Under the pieces are notes generated by a model, which was given only the letters and a program-made list of their open reading frames with translations, was not told where the DNA came from and did not search any database. Below are positions 21,321 through 33,452 of a DNA stretch of 64,000 nt, in pieces. Position 1 is the stretch's first letter. The number at the start of each line of letters is the position of its first letter. The position numbers and the translations under genes were made by a program. The stretch is from Blasia pusilla (taxonomy: Eukaryota > Marchantiophyta > Marchantiopsida > Blasiales), in contig CM114273.1 in assembly GCA_050084515.1 (NCBI GenBank), positions 5,704,001 to 5,768,000 on the forward strand, written 5' to 3'.

Positions 21321-22850
21321 CATCGGGCGATGATGTGGAAGGATTCGGAATTTATAGAGAAACCTCATGTAGTTTCTTTCCGACACTTCAATTTTCTCAA
21401 ACTAAAGTATCGGAAAGACCGAGAAAATGTTCTTGACACTTATTTCTTTCACATCTTTGCGGCTACTTTGGTTGGTTTTGAATTATTGTAATTTGGTGGT
21501 TACTTATTTGTATGGAGATGTGAATAGATTCTTTTCCGATCAATAGAATACTGTTGTATTGAAACTTGTTAACGACACATCCTAATTGGGTTAGTTGAAG
21601 CTATCTAAAATAAGAGGACTAATTCTCATGTAATATGCACGGCAAGAAAATTTGATCCACACAAGAAATTTACTCAAATGAAAATGCTAGTACCCCAATT
21701 CAGCTACCATATAAACTTAAGACAGATGAGACTTCTACACTTTAGACAGCTGAAACTCCCACTGAAACTTAAACGGTGGATCAATTCCGAAAGTCACTAA
21801 GATGCACACTTCATGGGTTAAATATTGAGAGGAATTACAAGCACTAGCGATTAATTGCTCCATGGTTACAAAATACTGCTGAGATAAATCTCACCATCTA
21901 GGGCGATGAATTGAGTAGGACCACTTGCTTTGAGAAGTGCAGATATGTATGTCCACCCGCTGAAGGTCAAAGCGAAGCCAACTCACTTAAATTATCCAAA
22001 TTATCCAGATTTGACACTATTAAAGCTTACGATAATGATAACAACAGCATGAAAATAACATGAGTCTGCATATGAATGCGTTCGCATATGCAATTGAGGA
22101 AACTATGTAACATTATGAATACGATGGTAAGTAAAAAAGAGGAAGGGAAGGAGAGAGATTCCGATTTAGGGTAAAGGAATCTCGCTCTCTCTTGCTACGT
22201 CTTGGGCTCCTCTCTTCTCTTTTCCTATTTTAGTGATTACAAATTATGGTTTTATAGGAAGATATATTTTTAACTTATCACAAGACACTTGAAATACCAT
22301 CACACAATGGACACGCATTTAAGAATTTCAAATGGGGACGGGTTTACATTATCTCCCAAATTAGGATCTCCTATTAGGGCCGCCTTGACCCAAATTAGGG
22401 CCGTCTCGAGCAGACCCTAACGTTTTTCTTGAACGAAAATATTTGTAGCTCGAAGCAAACTTCGACTCAATCGCCCCCCTCCGGCGAACGGTCAGTAGCC
22501 CCCTCCCTGCTCACAGGATCCGAGCAGAAAGACAGCGAAGTGATAGTGACAGTGGTATCTCCTCCCACGACGATACCACTGCGAAGAGGAAGCGATACAA
22601 CTGCGGAGAGGAACTATTTAATTATGTGAAGTGTCTTCGCAAATCTTTGCGATCGAAGAGGACTTCGAGAGATGGACGACACCGCTTTGGCCTGACCGCC
22701 TAAATGTCATCGTCCAGCAGGTGTCCGCATCCAAGAGGAGCAATGTGTGAAACTGGAAGTGGAAGTGGTGCCCATGGCGGATGGATGCAGTAACATCACC
22801 ACATCCAGCGTCCTGATGTATTTTCAGGTATTTGTGCCATGATAAGGGTA
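21321..22850. other. Intergenic
   Basis: AT-rich and mostly featureless. At about 22158-22195 there is an imperfect inverted pair (GAGAGAGATTCC / GGAATCTCGCTCTC), and AATTAGGGCCG-like phrases repeat at about 22373-22410. The open frame at 22429-22629 has no recognisable domain. Confidence 0.4.
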
Positions 22851-22854
22851 GTAG

Positions 22855-22940
22855 GAAACTAGTGTTTGATCATTCTCGACTATTCCCCAAGTTGGAAACT
22901 AGTATTTGATCATTCTCAACTATTCCCCAAGTTGGTATGA
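22855..22940. repeat. 44-bp tandem duplication
   Basis: GGAAACTAGTGTTTGATCAT ... TATTCCCCAAGTTGG is followed at once by a nearly identical unit (GGAAACTAGTATTTGATCAT ...). Two copies, few differences. Confidence 0.8.
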
Positions 22941-25900
22941 TTAATCATGTGGAACTCGTGGCCGAAGGGCTGTAGCTGGCTAAATACTACACTACTCTAA
23001 GGAAAGGATATATCGAATATGTGGCTAAACTACACAGTGAACCTATAGGGGGTTATCACGCAAATTGGCGAGATTCCACGAAACTGAAGAGGCATATCCT
23101 CCAGGTACTCTACTTGACGTTGCATATCTTCGCCCAACTCGTACCGCCTTCCGGTCTCGCGTCGCTTGCGAATTCGACCCGTCTCGATTAAGAACATAAT
23201 CAATCCATGTACTTCAAGGGATCCATCGATGCCGCCTGGAGTAGGTGCTCCTTCGCAATAAATGCTGTATCCTTATTCTGCAAGTTTTCACGGCGTCTCT
23301 TCGGCATGAGCGTCGATACCATCTTGTCTGCACCTTTCCCCCATTTAAACTTCAACAGATTTAAATCTTGAACTTTAAACCCTAAACGCCCAATGTCAGA
23401 CATGACACAGTGCAAATTAGTGAAGCTCATCTCTTCATCAGTGTCACATTAACAAGTGAGCTTGCACAATAAATCCAAAATCAAGAAATAAACATATCTC
23501 ACATCTCACATTAATAAAGTAATCAACGACAGAAAACCCAGAATGCGTTAAATCGAATCCAAACCTTTATTGTATTGAGAAAACAGCACAATTATTTTTC
23601 TTAATCGTGGCTCCTCAATATGAGACTGATCAGAATCTCTCTGATCTCTGGTGCGGTGAATTGGGGGCAATTTTCTGCGCGCACTCACCCTTTCGTTCCT
23701 ATCTTCTGGTGTGTGTTTCATTAATCTACGCTCGTTCCTTCCTACAACCTTGTGTATTTACATCCATATTCACTCCTCCGCTGGCAAAATTCCTATTTTT
23801 GATGTGTTTTTTCTGTCCGATGATCACTTGCTACTTTTTTTCTTGTTGAGTAGTAACCGCATGAAGTGATAGAAATAGAACCAAGAATTTTGTAGGAGAT
23901 CTCGTGTAGCACATATGGAGGTACAAGCAGTACTTCCTTAGAGTAGACCATTTGAATACCCCAGGATTGATTAATCACATAGCCCAATAATCTATCCTTC
24001 TCCACATCCCAAACATGCCCATGGACTGCTGACTGAGGTCCCGGTTGCAAGAAAGTTATGAGGAGCAGAAGTTGGTGATGGTAGTGTTAGCACCATTAGA
24101 CAGCTCCCGAAACGGCACATCTCGGGCATCCCCTGAGCATACCAAAGGCTGATGAGTCTGGAGGTGAAACATTATTTTCATCCTTGGATGAGCATCTCTC
24201 TCCAAGAATCCTGCAACACACGAAATGAAACTTCGGGAAGGCCAGTAACGCCTCATGTAACTTCTGCACTTCATTTTTTCGTAGAGATGTTGAAAAGATC
24301 CGCACTCCGATGGTGTGAATCTCCCTTCAACTTTTGCCTTATACTGCTAGCCTGCAATTGAAAGCAACCAACCAGAGTCATGCAACCTGTGTCACTTGCG
24401 TGATAGCGTAGCAAACGTTCTAGATCTTACCTAAGAAAGAAACCATTTCAATACAGAGAAGACTAACCAACAAAGAAACCGAGAAACATACGAATGATCA
24501 AGACGCGTATTCCATGTGATTGGAGACTAAATGCGCTAGCGCATGGAGGATGGATAGGAAGCGAGTCATGAAGATGAAAAGAGTCTCATTGCTCTTGATA
24601 GGCGAAAAACAATCCAAGGGTCTTCATGGCGCATACCTGCGAGAGCTGGAGCAGGGACTCGATATGTTGTGGTGCTAGCTTAACGTGCTGTGTAGAAATA
24701 GGGGATAGTATTTAGGGTTTGCATGCGCAGCTGGAGGGTTTAGGACCGCTGCATAACCTTTTAGGGTTCGTGGGCCGCTGACAGGGGGAGAGGAAGATGA
24801 GGAGATAGATACATGCTAGGGGAGTTTCATATTAGGAGTATCAGAATAACGGCATTCTAGTCTTCATCTGCCACTAATCTCAGATATGGACTTCCACTAA
24901 TCTCAGATATGGACTTCTGGAAGTTCAAATCAAACATCATTGCTGGCACGGTTACATACTATGGCATGAAGATGTCTCTCGAAAAATTCAATAATTCTAA
25001 ACTGAAATTCCTCCAAAAGCTGCCATAGAAGTAAAAAAATTGGAGTTATGTCAAACCTTACCGACCATTAAGGAGTACACTAAGCAATATTCTATGTTAA
25101 GTATGAGCATTGTGAAATTTAGCCCAAAAAAATCTGAGCTCTAATATTTCTCTACTTGTTTATTTCCATCCGTATTTCATTGATGTTATGAGAACAAATT
25201 ACATTGCATGGCTAGGGGTAAAAGCACCTTACTCTTATACCTTATCCGTGGAGAATCATAGGTTCTAGCATGTTACCAGGCTCATTATATGTACCCTCAT
25301 ATAAACCATACATATCTTGATAAGACTCCATTCTAGTATCTTCTCATCTTCCTGGAGAAGCCAACCACTTAGAGTTACAGTGAAGGTTAGTTAAGCACTA
25401 GAATGTATCGCCTCCTCTTCCTGAAGCCTAGCCCTAAATGCCTCATCTTCCTGAAGCCTAGCCCACCTCCTAGATAGCATTTCAGCTTTTATGATCTTCA
25501 TTAAGCACCACACAACTTCGAGCTGCTTTCCTTGTTTATTCTATTTCTTACGGCTTCTTATGGTTTTTCAAGGACCGCGTTACAATGTTTTCTTTCCTTC
25601 CTGGTTTAGCCTCCTTTAAATCCATTCTTAGTATTTAGTATTTGGTATTCAAGCCTCATTGGTGAGCTCCTTGCGCTTTTCCATAGCATGGCTGTCGTAG
25701 GCAGAACTACCTCACTTCTGCACTTGTTTCATCTCCTCCAACTTGAGGTGGGCTTCTACAAGATTCTTGCTTATGCAACACTTACATCTTCATTTTAAGT
25801 GAAAACTTAGCACTCACTCTAGTTTCTCTTTGTCTCATTTACAGATTGCTGGAGGCAACACATGAAGGGCATTCACAAGGTGAATCTATTGCCCCAAGTA

Positions 25901-27165
25901 TATGAGACATTTACTGGTCTTCCCGAAATCGACTGCATCCCTTGATGATAAAGAATGTGGTAGACTTTCAAATGCTGTTGAAAAAGAAGAAAAAATCGTG
26001 TAGCTAGGGTGTATGATTATTGAGTGGGAAAACATGAATAGCAGGGCGGAATTTCAGGAGGAAGAACACATTTGCCCTCTCTGGCAGCCAAGCTATGATC
26101 CCTTCCATGGGATGTTCAAGTGCTCTTACGAAACCTAATACTTGTGACAGCACTGACTTTCCTGGATTAGTCCATACCATTCTTTTCGAACGAACTAATT
26201 CGGGAAGGGCAGTATTGTCACATGTATTCCGGTTGAGATAATCAGTTGTCAACTATGGGAAGGAAAAGAACCGATAGATCTTTGGAGTAATAGAGGAGAG
26301 GAATAGAGCAATTATTCCAAAGACCACACGAAAATTGTGGATACTATTATTCATTTTCTTTCCAATTGTAAATTTTGAAATAGATAAACATTACAATTTT
26401 AAGTTGTTGTAAGGTTTTGGTGTAATAATCTAGATTGGATTTCAATTCCTCCCTACAAAATCTCTATTTATTTTGTTTATGAGACTCTCTCAAATATCCT
26501 TAGCCTTTATTCTACTGTTTTGGATCGAACGTCCTTTTATCTCCGTTCCATTTTCTGTGCTAATTTACGTTAAGTTGCCCTATTTATGAATTGAAAGCAT
26601 AATATATAAAACCGAAGCTAAGCCACATGTGTGGCTTTGGCACTCGCACATGTGAGCTGTGGAAGTTCGTGGCACTCAAACAAAGTACTCAAATTCTAAG
26701 TCTCAGATCAAATAGCTGGAGGATAAAAAACAACACAATACCTCGGTTACAGTTTTCTATCCACGCCCTCATCCACCAGTTGTAGTAGTAGTAGTAGCTA
26801 CACTTTCGCGGTCCACCGTCAACTCTAGCCTCCGTTCCCTTCTCCAGAGTCACTTTCGCGCTTCCACTCGCTCCAACGTTAACTCTAGCCTCCATTCCCA
26901 TCTCCCGAGTTGACATGTAGATTTATCTGCATGTCGAAAGCTAAAGAGAGGCTGTTCGAAAGCTAAAGAGAGGCTGCCTCAGACGTCAGTTTTGAGAAAC
27001 AGGTGTCCCTACGCAGATAAAGATTACCCTCCACGGACTCAAAAAATAACAAATCAAATAAGATCAACCAATAAAGAAAGCGTCCCCAAGTTATCCCGTC
27101 ACAAGGTAAGCTATTGAGTAAGTATTATAGGGTATCTCAAGGTGAAATACAAGTATATTATAAAT
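22941..27165. other. Intergenic with possible decayed fragments
   Basis: No gene can be supported. 23030-23110 (plus) gives LHSEPIGGYHANWRDSTKLK, faintly like the H-x-x-PIGGH zinc finger of gypsy integrases. Minus-strand frames at 23200-23430, 23793-24050 and 26004-26252 show a few locally protein-like stretches but nothing I can name. Small tandem duplications occur at 24868-24915 (CCACTAATCTCAGATATGGA twice), 25425-25475 (TCTTCCTGAAGCCTAGCCC twice) and 26775-26910 (AACTCTAGCCTCC..TTCCC twice). Another lies at 26930-26980 (TCGAAAGCTAAAGAGAGGCT twice). Confidence 0.4.
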
Positions 27166-27199
27166 CGAGGCTTCACTTCTTATAGGAAGTGAAGTCTCG
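27166..27199. repeat. Hairpin, 14-bp stem with one mismatch
   Basis: CGAGGCTTCACTTC (27166-27179) pairs with GAAGTGAAGTCTCG (27186-27199) over a 6-base loop, with one mismatch. The phrase AGTAACCCCC directly after it recurs at about 37865, which hints at the edge of a repeat. Confidence 0.75.
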
Positions 27200-27899
27200 A
27201 CATAGTAACCCCCAATGAGAGAAAAAAATTATGCAAATAACTAGCAAGTTGAAAGAGGAAGATCGAAAATTCCTCCAAGACATAGGATTATTTGTAATAA
27301 TTTTCATATTCATTCGTTCTTGCTAAATAATGGAAGTTTTTGGTGAAATACAGCAGATTTTCACATTTTAGGGATGAAGATAGTTCACTTAGGACATAGT
27401 TGCCTTGATGGAGGAAGCCAGGGGAGGATTAAAGTTGGTGAATTTCTCAGTATTTTAAGAAAAATTCTTAACAGTCCAAAGTCAAGTGGAAGGAGAATCG
27501 ATTTCCTGACACGACATACTACTCCATTAGCTGCCACGTTCTCAGATTTCTACCCTTGTAACCTAAAGAAACCAGAAATGGAGATGTTTGCTAGTGATAG
27601 ATGCTAACACTGACCATAATTAATATGCTGATGTAACTATCTATAACCCTATCCCGCCAAAAATCAAATGTGTTCTTGTTATACAATACCATGTGCTCCT
27701 TGGCCGTCCATGTCCAATTATGGATACTATGAACAATCAGTGGATACTATGAACAATAAGAATACATGGCTAAGACATGATACTAGCCATACCCAGATTT
27801 TCTCACACTAAATTTATGATCATGGTAGAATCTCCACTAAAACACTTTTAAGAAGATCTAGGTTTATGGCTAGGAATCCCACCATCCATGAAGATTACA
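27200..27899. other. Intergenic, one small tandem duplication
   Basis: TGGATACTATGAACAAT is repeated in tandem at 27721-27760. The open frame at 27374-27607 has no recognisable motif. Confidence 0.4.
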
Positions 27900-28060
27900 T
27901 ATTCTTATCTTAACTGTGGAGGATAAAAGGATTTAGCTAGATAGAAACAACCATGGATTCGAGGAGAGGACTAGGATGCTTAAACCACGCTATGCTTTAG
28001 AATGCTTGGGAGAAATGAGATCCATAGTTTTATAGTAGTTAGAATATTTTTAATAGTATT
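27900..28060. repeat. Diverged repeat shared with 39520-39720
   Basis: The order AAAAGGATTTAG, GGATTCG, TAGGATGC and GAAATGAGATCC is shared with 39535-39640, and a following phrase ATGTGATTTGTGATTTTAGT..CTATGTAA at 28475 matches ATGTGATTTGTAATCTTTAT..TTATGTAA at 39650. In this copy the short repeat C and about 100 further bases separate the two parts, so the other locus may represent the uninterrupted state. Confidence 0.45.
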
Positions 28061-28085
28061 TTCTTAGACATGAGTGAGACGAACA

Positions 28086-28375
28086 TAGTTGCACAAAAAT
28101 GGACAAGTCTGGACATATCCACAGACATGAGTTCCAAGAGGTGGGACCCACACTTTTAGTCCATGATGGAAGGCAATGCAAAGATGAGAGGAGCAATGAG
28201 TGAGGAGGGAGGTAGAGGGAGAAAGAAATGGGAGAGCATGGAACTCGAAGGCAAATAAGGGGAATGAGAAAGAAAGGTGGGGCCATACGAAGAAATCCTT
28301 CCATAAGACGAACATAAGTCCACAAACATGGACATGTCCACGTAAACGAAATTTGTCCATATACGACCTTGGAGA
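28086..28375 (+). repeat. Copy C of the dispersed short repeat (probable MITE)
   Basis: Begins GTTGCACAAAAATGGACAAG and ends GTCCATATACGACC, with the purine-rich core (GGAGGGAGGTAGAGGGAG, AAGGGGAATGAGAAAGAA) seen in copies A and B. Overlapping open frames on both strands are composition artefacts. Length is about 290 bp, like copy B. Confidence 0.6.
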
Positions 28376-29344
28376 CAAAAGAGATGTGACATGAGCATCT
28401 TTTTACCCAACGGGAGAATTTCTTGTGGATAAATCTGTCTAAAATAAATTTTAGCTAAGTTTGGAAGCCCCTAAAATGTGATTTGTGATTTTAGTGGCTA
28501 TGTAATATAAAAAAAATATTAGAGGGTTGTATTGATTACATTGAGATAATTTTTAGATAAGAATTTAGAAGGATAGTTAGATAGAGATTGCCATACTATA
28601 AGTAATTCATTGTATGTTATACCAAAATTAGTATATGATTGAGCCAACATGTTATCTAGTAGAAAAAAATGTTCATTTATAAGGCATTTGTTAATGTTTT
28701 GATGGATCCAATTTACTAGATCCGCATATGAACTATGGTTCATGGATCCAATATACTATATGAACATGTAGTCCATAGACCCAATTATCTTGTCAATCTC
28801 ATGTTGTCGATAGATCCAATACACGGCTTATCTTTTGGAGTCCATAAATCCAGTATGTATTTAAGAGTAAAATGTCATACCATTTGATGAAAAAACCCCT
28901 TGATATAAGTTGAAAAGGTCTAAGCATGAGCATACATGTGTTGTTAGATGTAAGGAAGGTTTTTGGGTCTATATGAGAAAAATTTTGGATAAAAAAATGA
29001 AAACAAAGATATTATAACTGCAAAGGAAAACAAACCAGTGTGCTCAAAATAAATGTTTCTTTGAAATCTAACCCTACTTCCTATCCCATGAGATTTTTAA
29101 GAAGTCAAAAGAATTACATGTTCATAAGATGTAAATATTTTGGTACTTTAATACTTTTGGAGTTATATTTGGGTTCTTTAATGCTTTTGTAAGATGTACA
29201 TATTTACATCTTATTAAATATAGACATAATCTTTTGGTACTTTAATATTTTTGTAAGATGTATATCACATAAGAAAAAGATGAAGAGCTTTGCCAAGTTT
29301 TTTGACAAAAGCTTGACTTAGAGTAGGAAAAGCACAAGAACAAG
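28376..29344. other. AT-rich intergenic DNA with loose repeats
   Basis: Phrases such as TTTTGGTACTTTAAT and TTTTGTAAGATGTA recur two or three times between 29130 and 29265. A diffuse set of ATGGATCCAATATACTA-like phrases occurs at 28700-28850. No 5' LTR for the following gypsy element could be found here. Confidence 0.45.
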
Positions 29345-29399
29345 ATGAAGAAAAGCACAATGGTGGACACTATTCTCGATCATATTGGGCGCGTGCAAC

Positions 29400-29790
29400 T
29401 ACGGAGGCTAGAGTTCGACTTGGCTCTCTCCAAGAGTCAGTCCCGGCTCTCGTTGATCATGGTTCGGAGATCAACATCATATCGCGAAGTATATACGACA
29501 AAGAGATGTGGCCAATTAATACAAGGCATGGATGGGTACTACGTGCGGCGAACAACCAAAAAGGTGAACTCTACGGTGCTTGTCAAACTGTCAAAACTTA
29601 TATCGGAGATGTATTGATTGAGAAAAAAAAATTTGTTCAGAATGAACAAAGAAAATTATAATTCTTGGGCAACCTTACATCACAACATCTAGAATGGAGA
29701 CCAAAGTCATGGATTATGGGTCTCATTATGCTTGTATTAGAAGTCAGGATGGAACGAGATCAGTTCAATTCCTTACTGTATGAGTAGATT
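29400..29790 (+). pseudogene. Gypsy aspartic protease domain, frameshifted
   Basis: In one frame from 29446 the sequence reads ALVDHGSEINIISRSIYDKE, then HGWVLRAANNQKGELYGACQ. D-H-G replaces the usual D-[ST]-G triplet, with the catalytic Asp codon at 29455. Further frames give the expected ILG-like stretch (FLGNLTSQHLEW, damaged) and later GTRSVQFLTV-like residues with stops between. It processes the polyprotein in an active element; here it cannot. Confidence 0.65.
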
Positions 29791-30048
29791 ATGAAAGGAA
29801 TAGAGAGAAGTTTAAAGATGGTCTCATGAAGGTAGAGAAAAAAAATTTTGGATTTTTAGTTAGCACTCTTGTAGAGCGGGAATATAGGGATGTAGAGAAA
29901 ATAAAGAGTCTTCCGCTAGGAGAGGGGAAGAATCATATATGTTTAGGTGTGGGTTTTCTCAATGTTTTTCTTTGTGGTCGAGTAGATTCCAAACGATGAA
30001 AGAAATGAATGAAAGGAAAAGACGTTTTCTCAAAAAGAAAAGGAGGGT

Positions 30049-30369
30049 TTGTTAAAATATGAGGTTGTTCTCTTAGATGAAGAGTTCATTAGTGGGATGT
30101 ATAAAGAAGAGGATTTTGGAGATAGTCTTGAAGAGGTATTCATCCAGATGAACACTGATTCGTTCGATACAAATATGATTACAATTCACTCGGGTGAGTT
30201 ACATGAAGAAATATCAAGGTTCATGGAAAGAGAAAATGGATATGGATCTAGAGAGAAGAAAGCAGATGGGCGCGAGTTTGAGGCTGACGAACATCCCATG
30301 GAGGCACAAGTGGACAAAAAATACAAGACAGTGGCCCGGAAGGTGAAACCAATGGCTACTCAACTATGA
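30049..30369 (+). pseudogene. Gypsy linker region open frame (106 residues)
   Basis: An acidic segment between protease and RT, ending KYKTVARKVKPMATQL. This kind of linker, leading to a K-V-K-P-x-A motif, precedes RT in this group. No catalytic residues. It is interrupted by a stop at 30367 before the RT domain continues at about 30380. Confidence 0.5.
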
Positions 30370-30379
30370 GATGGTTGTG

Positions 30380-31490
30380 GGAAACAAGTAGAACGTGCAG
30401 CAATGGAGCCAAGTCTGCGGGATGTCAGGAAAATAGGACACAAGTTCACATAAGAGACGCTAGATCGCCTACAAATTGGAGGGGGTGAGTTTCTCACAGA
30501 AATTGAAAGAAAAAGCTTTTTGGAGATGTTAAGGAGATATAGTAAGGCTTTCTCTTTTACTACACAAGAAATTGGTTGTGTAGACACGAATGTGGTGGCA
30601 CCGATGGTAATTTTCACAATTCCACATGTGCCTTGGGATTTGAAACCCATACCAGTACCACGAGCTATGATTTCCAAACTGATTGAGTTATTGAAGGAGA
30701 AGATGCAAATGGGTATCTTAGAGCCATCTATGGGGCCTTATTCGAGTCGATGGTTCACTCTGCCGAAGAAATCATGAGCTCTCCAGTTCATTTAAGATAT
30801 GCAACCGGAAAATAAGGTAAACATTCGAAATATAGAAGCGGGGCCTAGAATAGATGACGTCGCAGAAGCTTTTGCAACCCGTGCTCTCTATTCAATAAGA
30901 GATTTGCACTCCGGATATGATCAATTCCAATTAGCTATAGAGAGTAGAGATATTACCACTATGCGCACTCCACTTAGGCTTGTAAGAATATGCACATTAT
31001 ATCAAGAAGCAACAAATTCTGTCGCTCACATGCTGAATGCAATCAATAAGATCTTGAGAGAGTTCATTCTTGAGAAAACCATTCTTTTTGTAGATGATAT
31101 TCCTATAAAGGGATGTGCAATAGGAGATAGGATTGAGAGGGTTGTGAAAGATGGGTGCAAAAATTTTGTGTCTAATCATATTCGTGATGTGGATATGATG
31201 CTAATAAGACTAGAAGAGATCAATCTTACTCTTTCTGCAGAAAAGTGTAGCTTTGGGATTCTTGAGATTATGGTAGTGGGTCATCTTTGTGGAGAGTTTG
31301 GCCGAAAACCAAATCCAGAAAAAGTTGATGTTATCAGGAGGATACGAGAATGCGACAATGTCACCGAAGTAAGAAGGTTTTTAGGAGCTTGTGTGTTCTA
31401 TCAGGTGTGGATTCCTCATTTTGGCCACATATCTAATCCTTTGTATGAGCTGTTGAAAAAAAAAATTCATTTGGGAGAAGAAGCAAAGAG
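30380..31490 (+). pseudogene. Gypsy reverse transcriptase domain with in-frame stops
   Basis: GGEFLTEIERKSFLEML, then IFTIPHVPWDLKPIPVPRAM and MGILEPSMGPYSSRWFTLPK, give the fingers region. After two in-frame stops (30775 and about 30794) the same frame continues with YSIRDLHSGYDQFQLAIESR, then TTMRTPLRLVRICTLYQEAT. The catalytic motif is FVDDIPIKG in place of the usual Y-x-DD, with both Asp present. GHLCGEFGRKPNPEKVDVIR and RRFLGACVFYQVWIPHFGHI complete the thumb. The frame is lost at the A10 run at 31456-31465. Confidence 0.8.
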
Positions 31491-31495
31491 CAGCA

Positions 31496-32188
31496 GTGAT
31501 GCAGTTGAAGGAGGCATTGAAGTCGCCACCGGTTCTACGACAAATGAGTTACGAATGCGGAAGACCTATTATCATCACAGTGGACACTAGCCCTATTGCT
31601 ATCAGGTGGGCAGTTGGGCAGGATAACGCGGAAGGAAGAAGATTTGCGACAAGGTTTGGAGCTCGTACACTCATGGAACGACAAAGGAGGTACCCTCGGG
31701 TAAAGAGGGAGCTTTGGGGAGTTGTAACTACAATAAAAGCTAAGAAGGAGTATCTTATAGGAGCCTATGTATTGCTTGAGGTTGATTGTCTACCTCTATT
31801 AGGTATGATAGTGAATTATACGACTCCAGATATAGCCATGCTACGTTGGATAGCCTACATTAGATCCTTGAATCCACAATTGAAGCATATAGCTGGGAAA
31901 GAGAACTCAGTAGCTAACATGTTGTTTAGAGCTAGATTTAGTCAAGAAGAAGATATGGAGGCAACTGAGATAGATGAGGATGATGCACATGTGTGGCAAG
32001 TGTTATCTCAAGAACAAGGTGGCATACAAGATGTTCTAGCCTTCAAAGAGAATTTGTATGAGGGCAGGTTAAAAGAAATTGGGCGCTATTTAAGCACTCA
32101 GCAAAGAGACGGAGGATGGACATACAAGTTCTTCAAGGAGATTCGACATAAGGCGTATGGCTATCTACTACAAGATAGGTATCTTTAG
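31496..32188 (+). pseudogene. Gypsy RNase H domain and tether
   Basis: GRPIIITVDTSPIAIRWAVG carries the first RNase H Asp, RRYPRVKRELWGVVT the Glu, and LLEVDCLPLLG the next Asp. HIAGKENSVANMLFRARF matches the final block, in which an Asp usual after A is replaced by Asn (VANML for VADML). A stop ends the frame at 32186, but the next domain follows in the same frame. Confidence 0.75.
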
Positions 32189-32212
32189 AAAAGGCCAAAG
32201 AGGAAAGATGAA

Positions 32213-33330
32213 ATGCCCTTGAGGGTGGTGGATGACAATGGGACAAAAATGCAAATGCTCAAAAAATTCCATAATTCTTTATGGGCAGGACACAGAGGTA
32301 CTTGGGCAACTTTCACCAAGATAAAAGAAAGGTATTGGTGGAAAGGCCTATATAAGGATGTTGAGAGATATGTTGGGTCATGTGTTGAATGTCAATTTCA
32401 ATAAAAAATCAGCGTGAAAGATGGACTTAAACCCACATATCCTTTGTCTATTCAATCATCAATGAGTTATAGATCTAGTTGCTATGCCACTAGATCTTTG
32501 GGGAATGCATTATCTGGTCCTAGCACGAGAAGACTTATCTAACTTTGTAGAAGGGAGGGCTTTACGAGCTAAAACAACAGAGCCTATATGTCGTTTTATT
32601 CTAGAGGATATTGTTGCTCGATATGGGAGTGTCGGCAGAATCCGTGCAGATAGAGATGAGTTGAATGCGGAGGAAGCACGAGAGTTCTTCAAGAGATATG
32701 AAGTCCAATTGAGATTAACAACCTCCATGAATCCGGAGGCAAACGGCAAGAGCGAAAGGGGACATCCGCCAATCATTCAAGCATTGGTAAAGGCGTGTGG
32801 AGACCGTTATGCTGATTGGCCTAGATTGCTTCCATTTGCTTTATGGGCAGATAGAACCACTCACAACACCGTTATAGGGTTCATGCCTATAGAGTTAATG
32901 ACAGGTCAAAAGCCGATAATGCCAGCAGAAGGAGATATACCCACTTGGATGGGTTTACCGTGGGAAGACGGGCTCAATAGAGAAGAGCTCCTAGCACTTC
33001 GAATGCAGCAACTAGATCGGCGGGAAGAAGATATTGCACAAGCATTAGTCAAAATGAAGGAAGGAAAGAAGGTTGAAAAATAAGGAGCGCTTCGACAAAA
33101 CTCATCGACTTCGGAAGGAGCCTATAAGAGAAGAAGATTGGGTCTTAGTGCACGACAACAGCCTCGACAACGAGCATAGTACAACTAGGAAGTTTGCACG
33201 TCATTGGTTTGGTCCATACGTTGTAGTCTTTGCTTTTGACAATGCCACTTACAAACTACGTGAACTAGATGGCACAATTCTCAAGTTGCCCATTGCAGGA
33301 AAAAGGGTCAAGATTTTTCGTAGACATTAG
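32213..33330 (+). pseudogene. Gypsy integrase (zinc finger, catalytic core, C-terminal region)
   Basis: The HHCC finger reads FHNSLWAGHRG ... CVECQFQ (32265-32403). After a stop and a frameshift the core begins with IDLVAMPLDLWGMHYLVLAR, where the first catalytic Asp codon is at 32472. The second acidic residue is in RIRADRDELNAEEARE and the Glu in NPEANGKSERGH. ALWADRTTHNTVIGFMPIEL follows. A frameshift near 33080 leads to the C-terminal part RFDKTHRLRKEPIREEDWVL ... WFGPYVVV, ending VKIFRRH. I see no chromodomain. Confidence 0.75.
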
Positions 33331-33452
33331 GGATTTCTTGATTTCGATTCAATGTGTCTAGAGGCACAACAAAAATAATTCTGAGTAAAATAGTAAGAAG
33401 TCTCGACGTTTTCGGCACATACCAGAGGATGTGTAGGTTTGGAGGGGATGAA

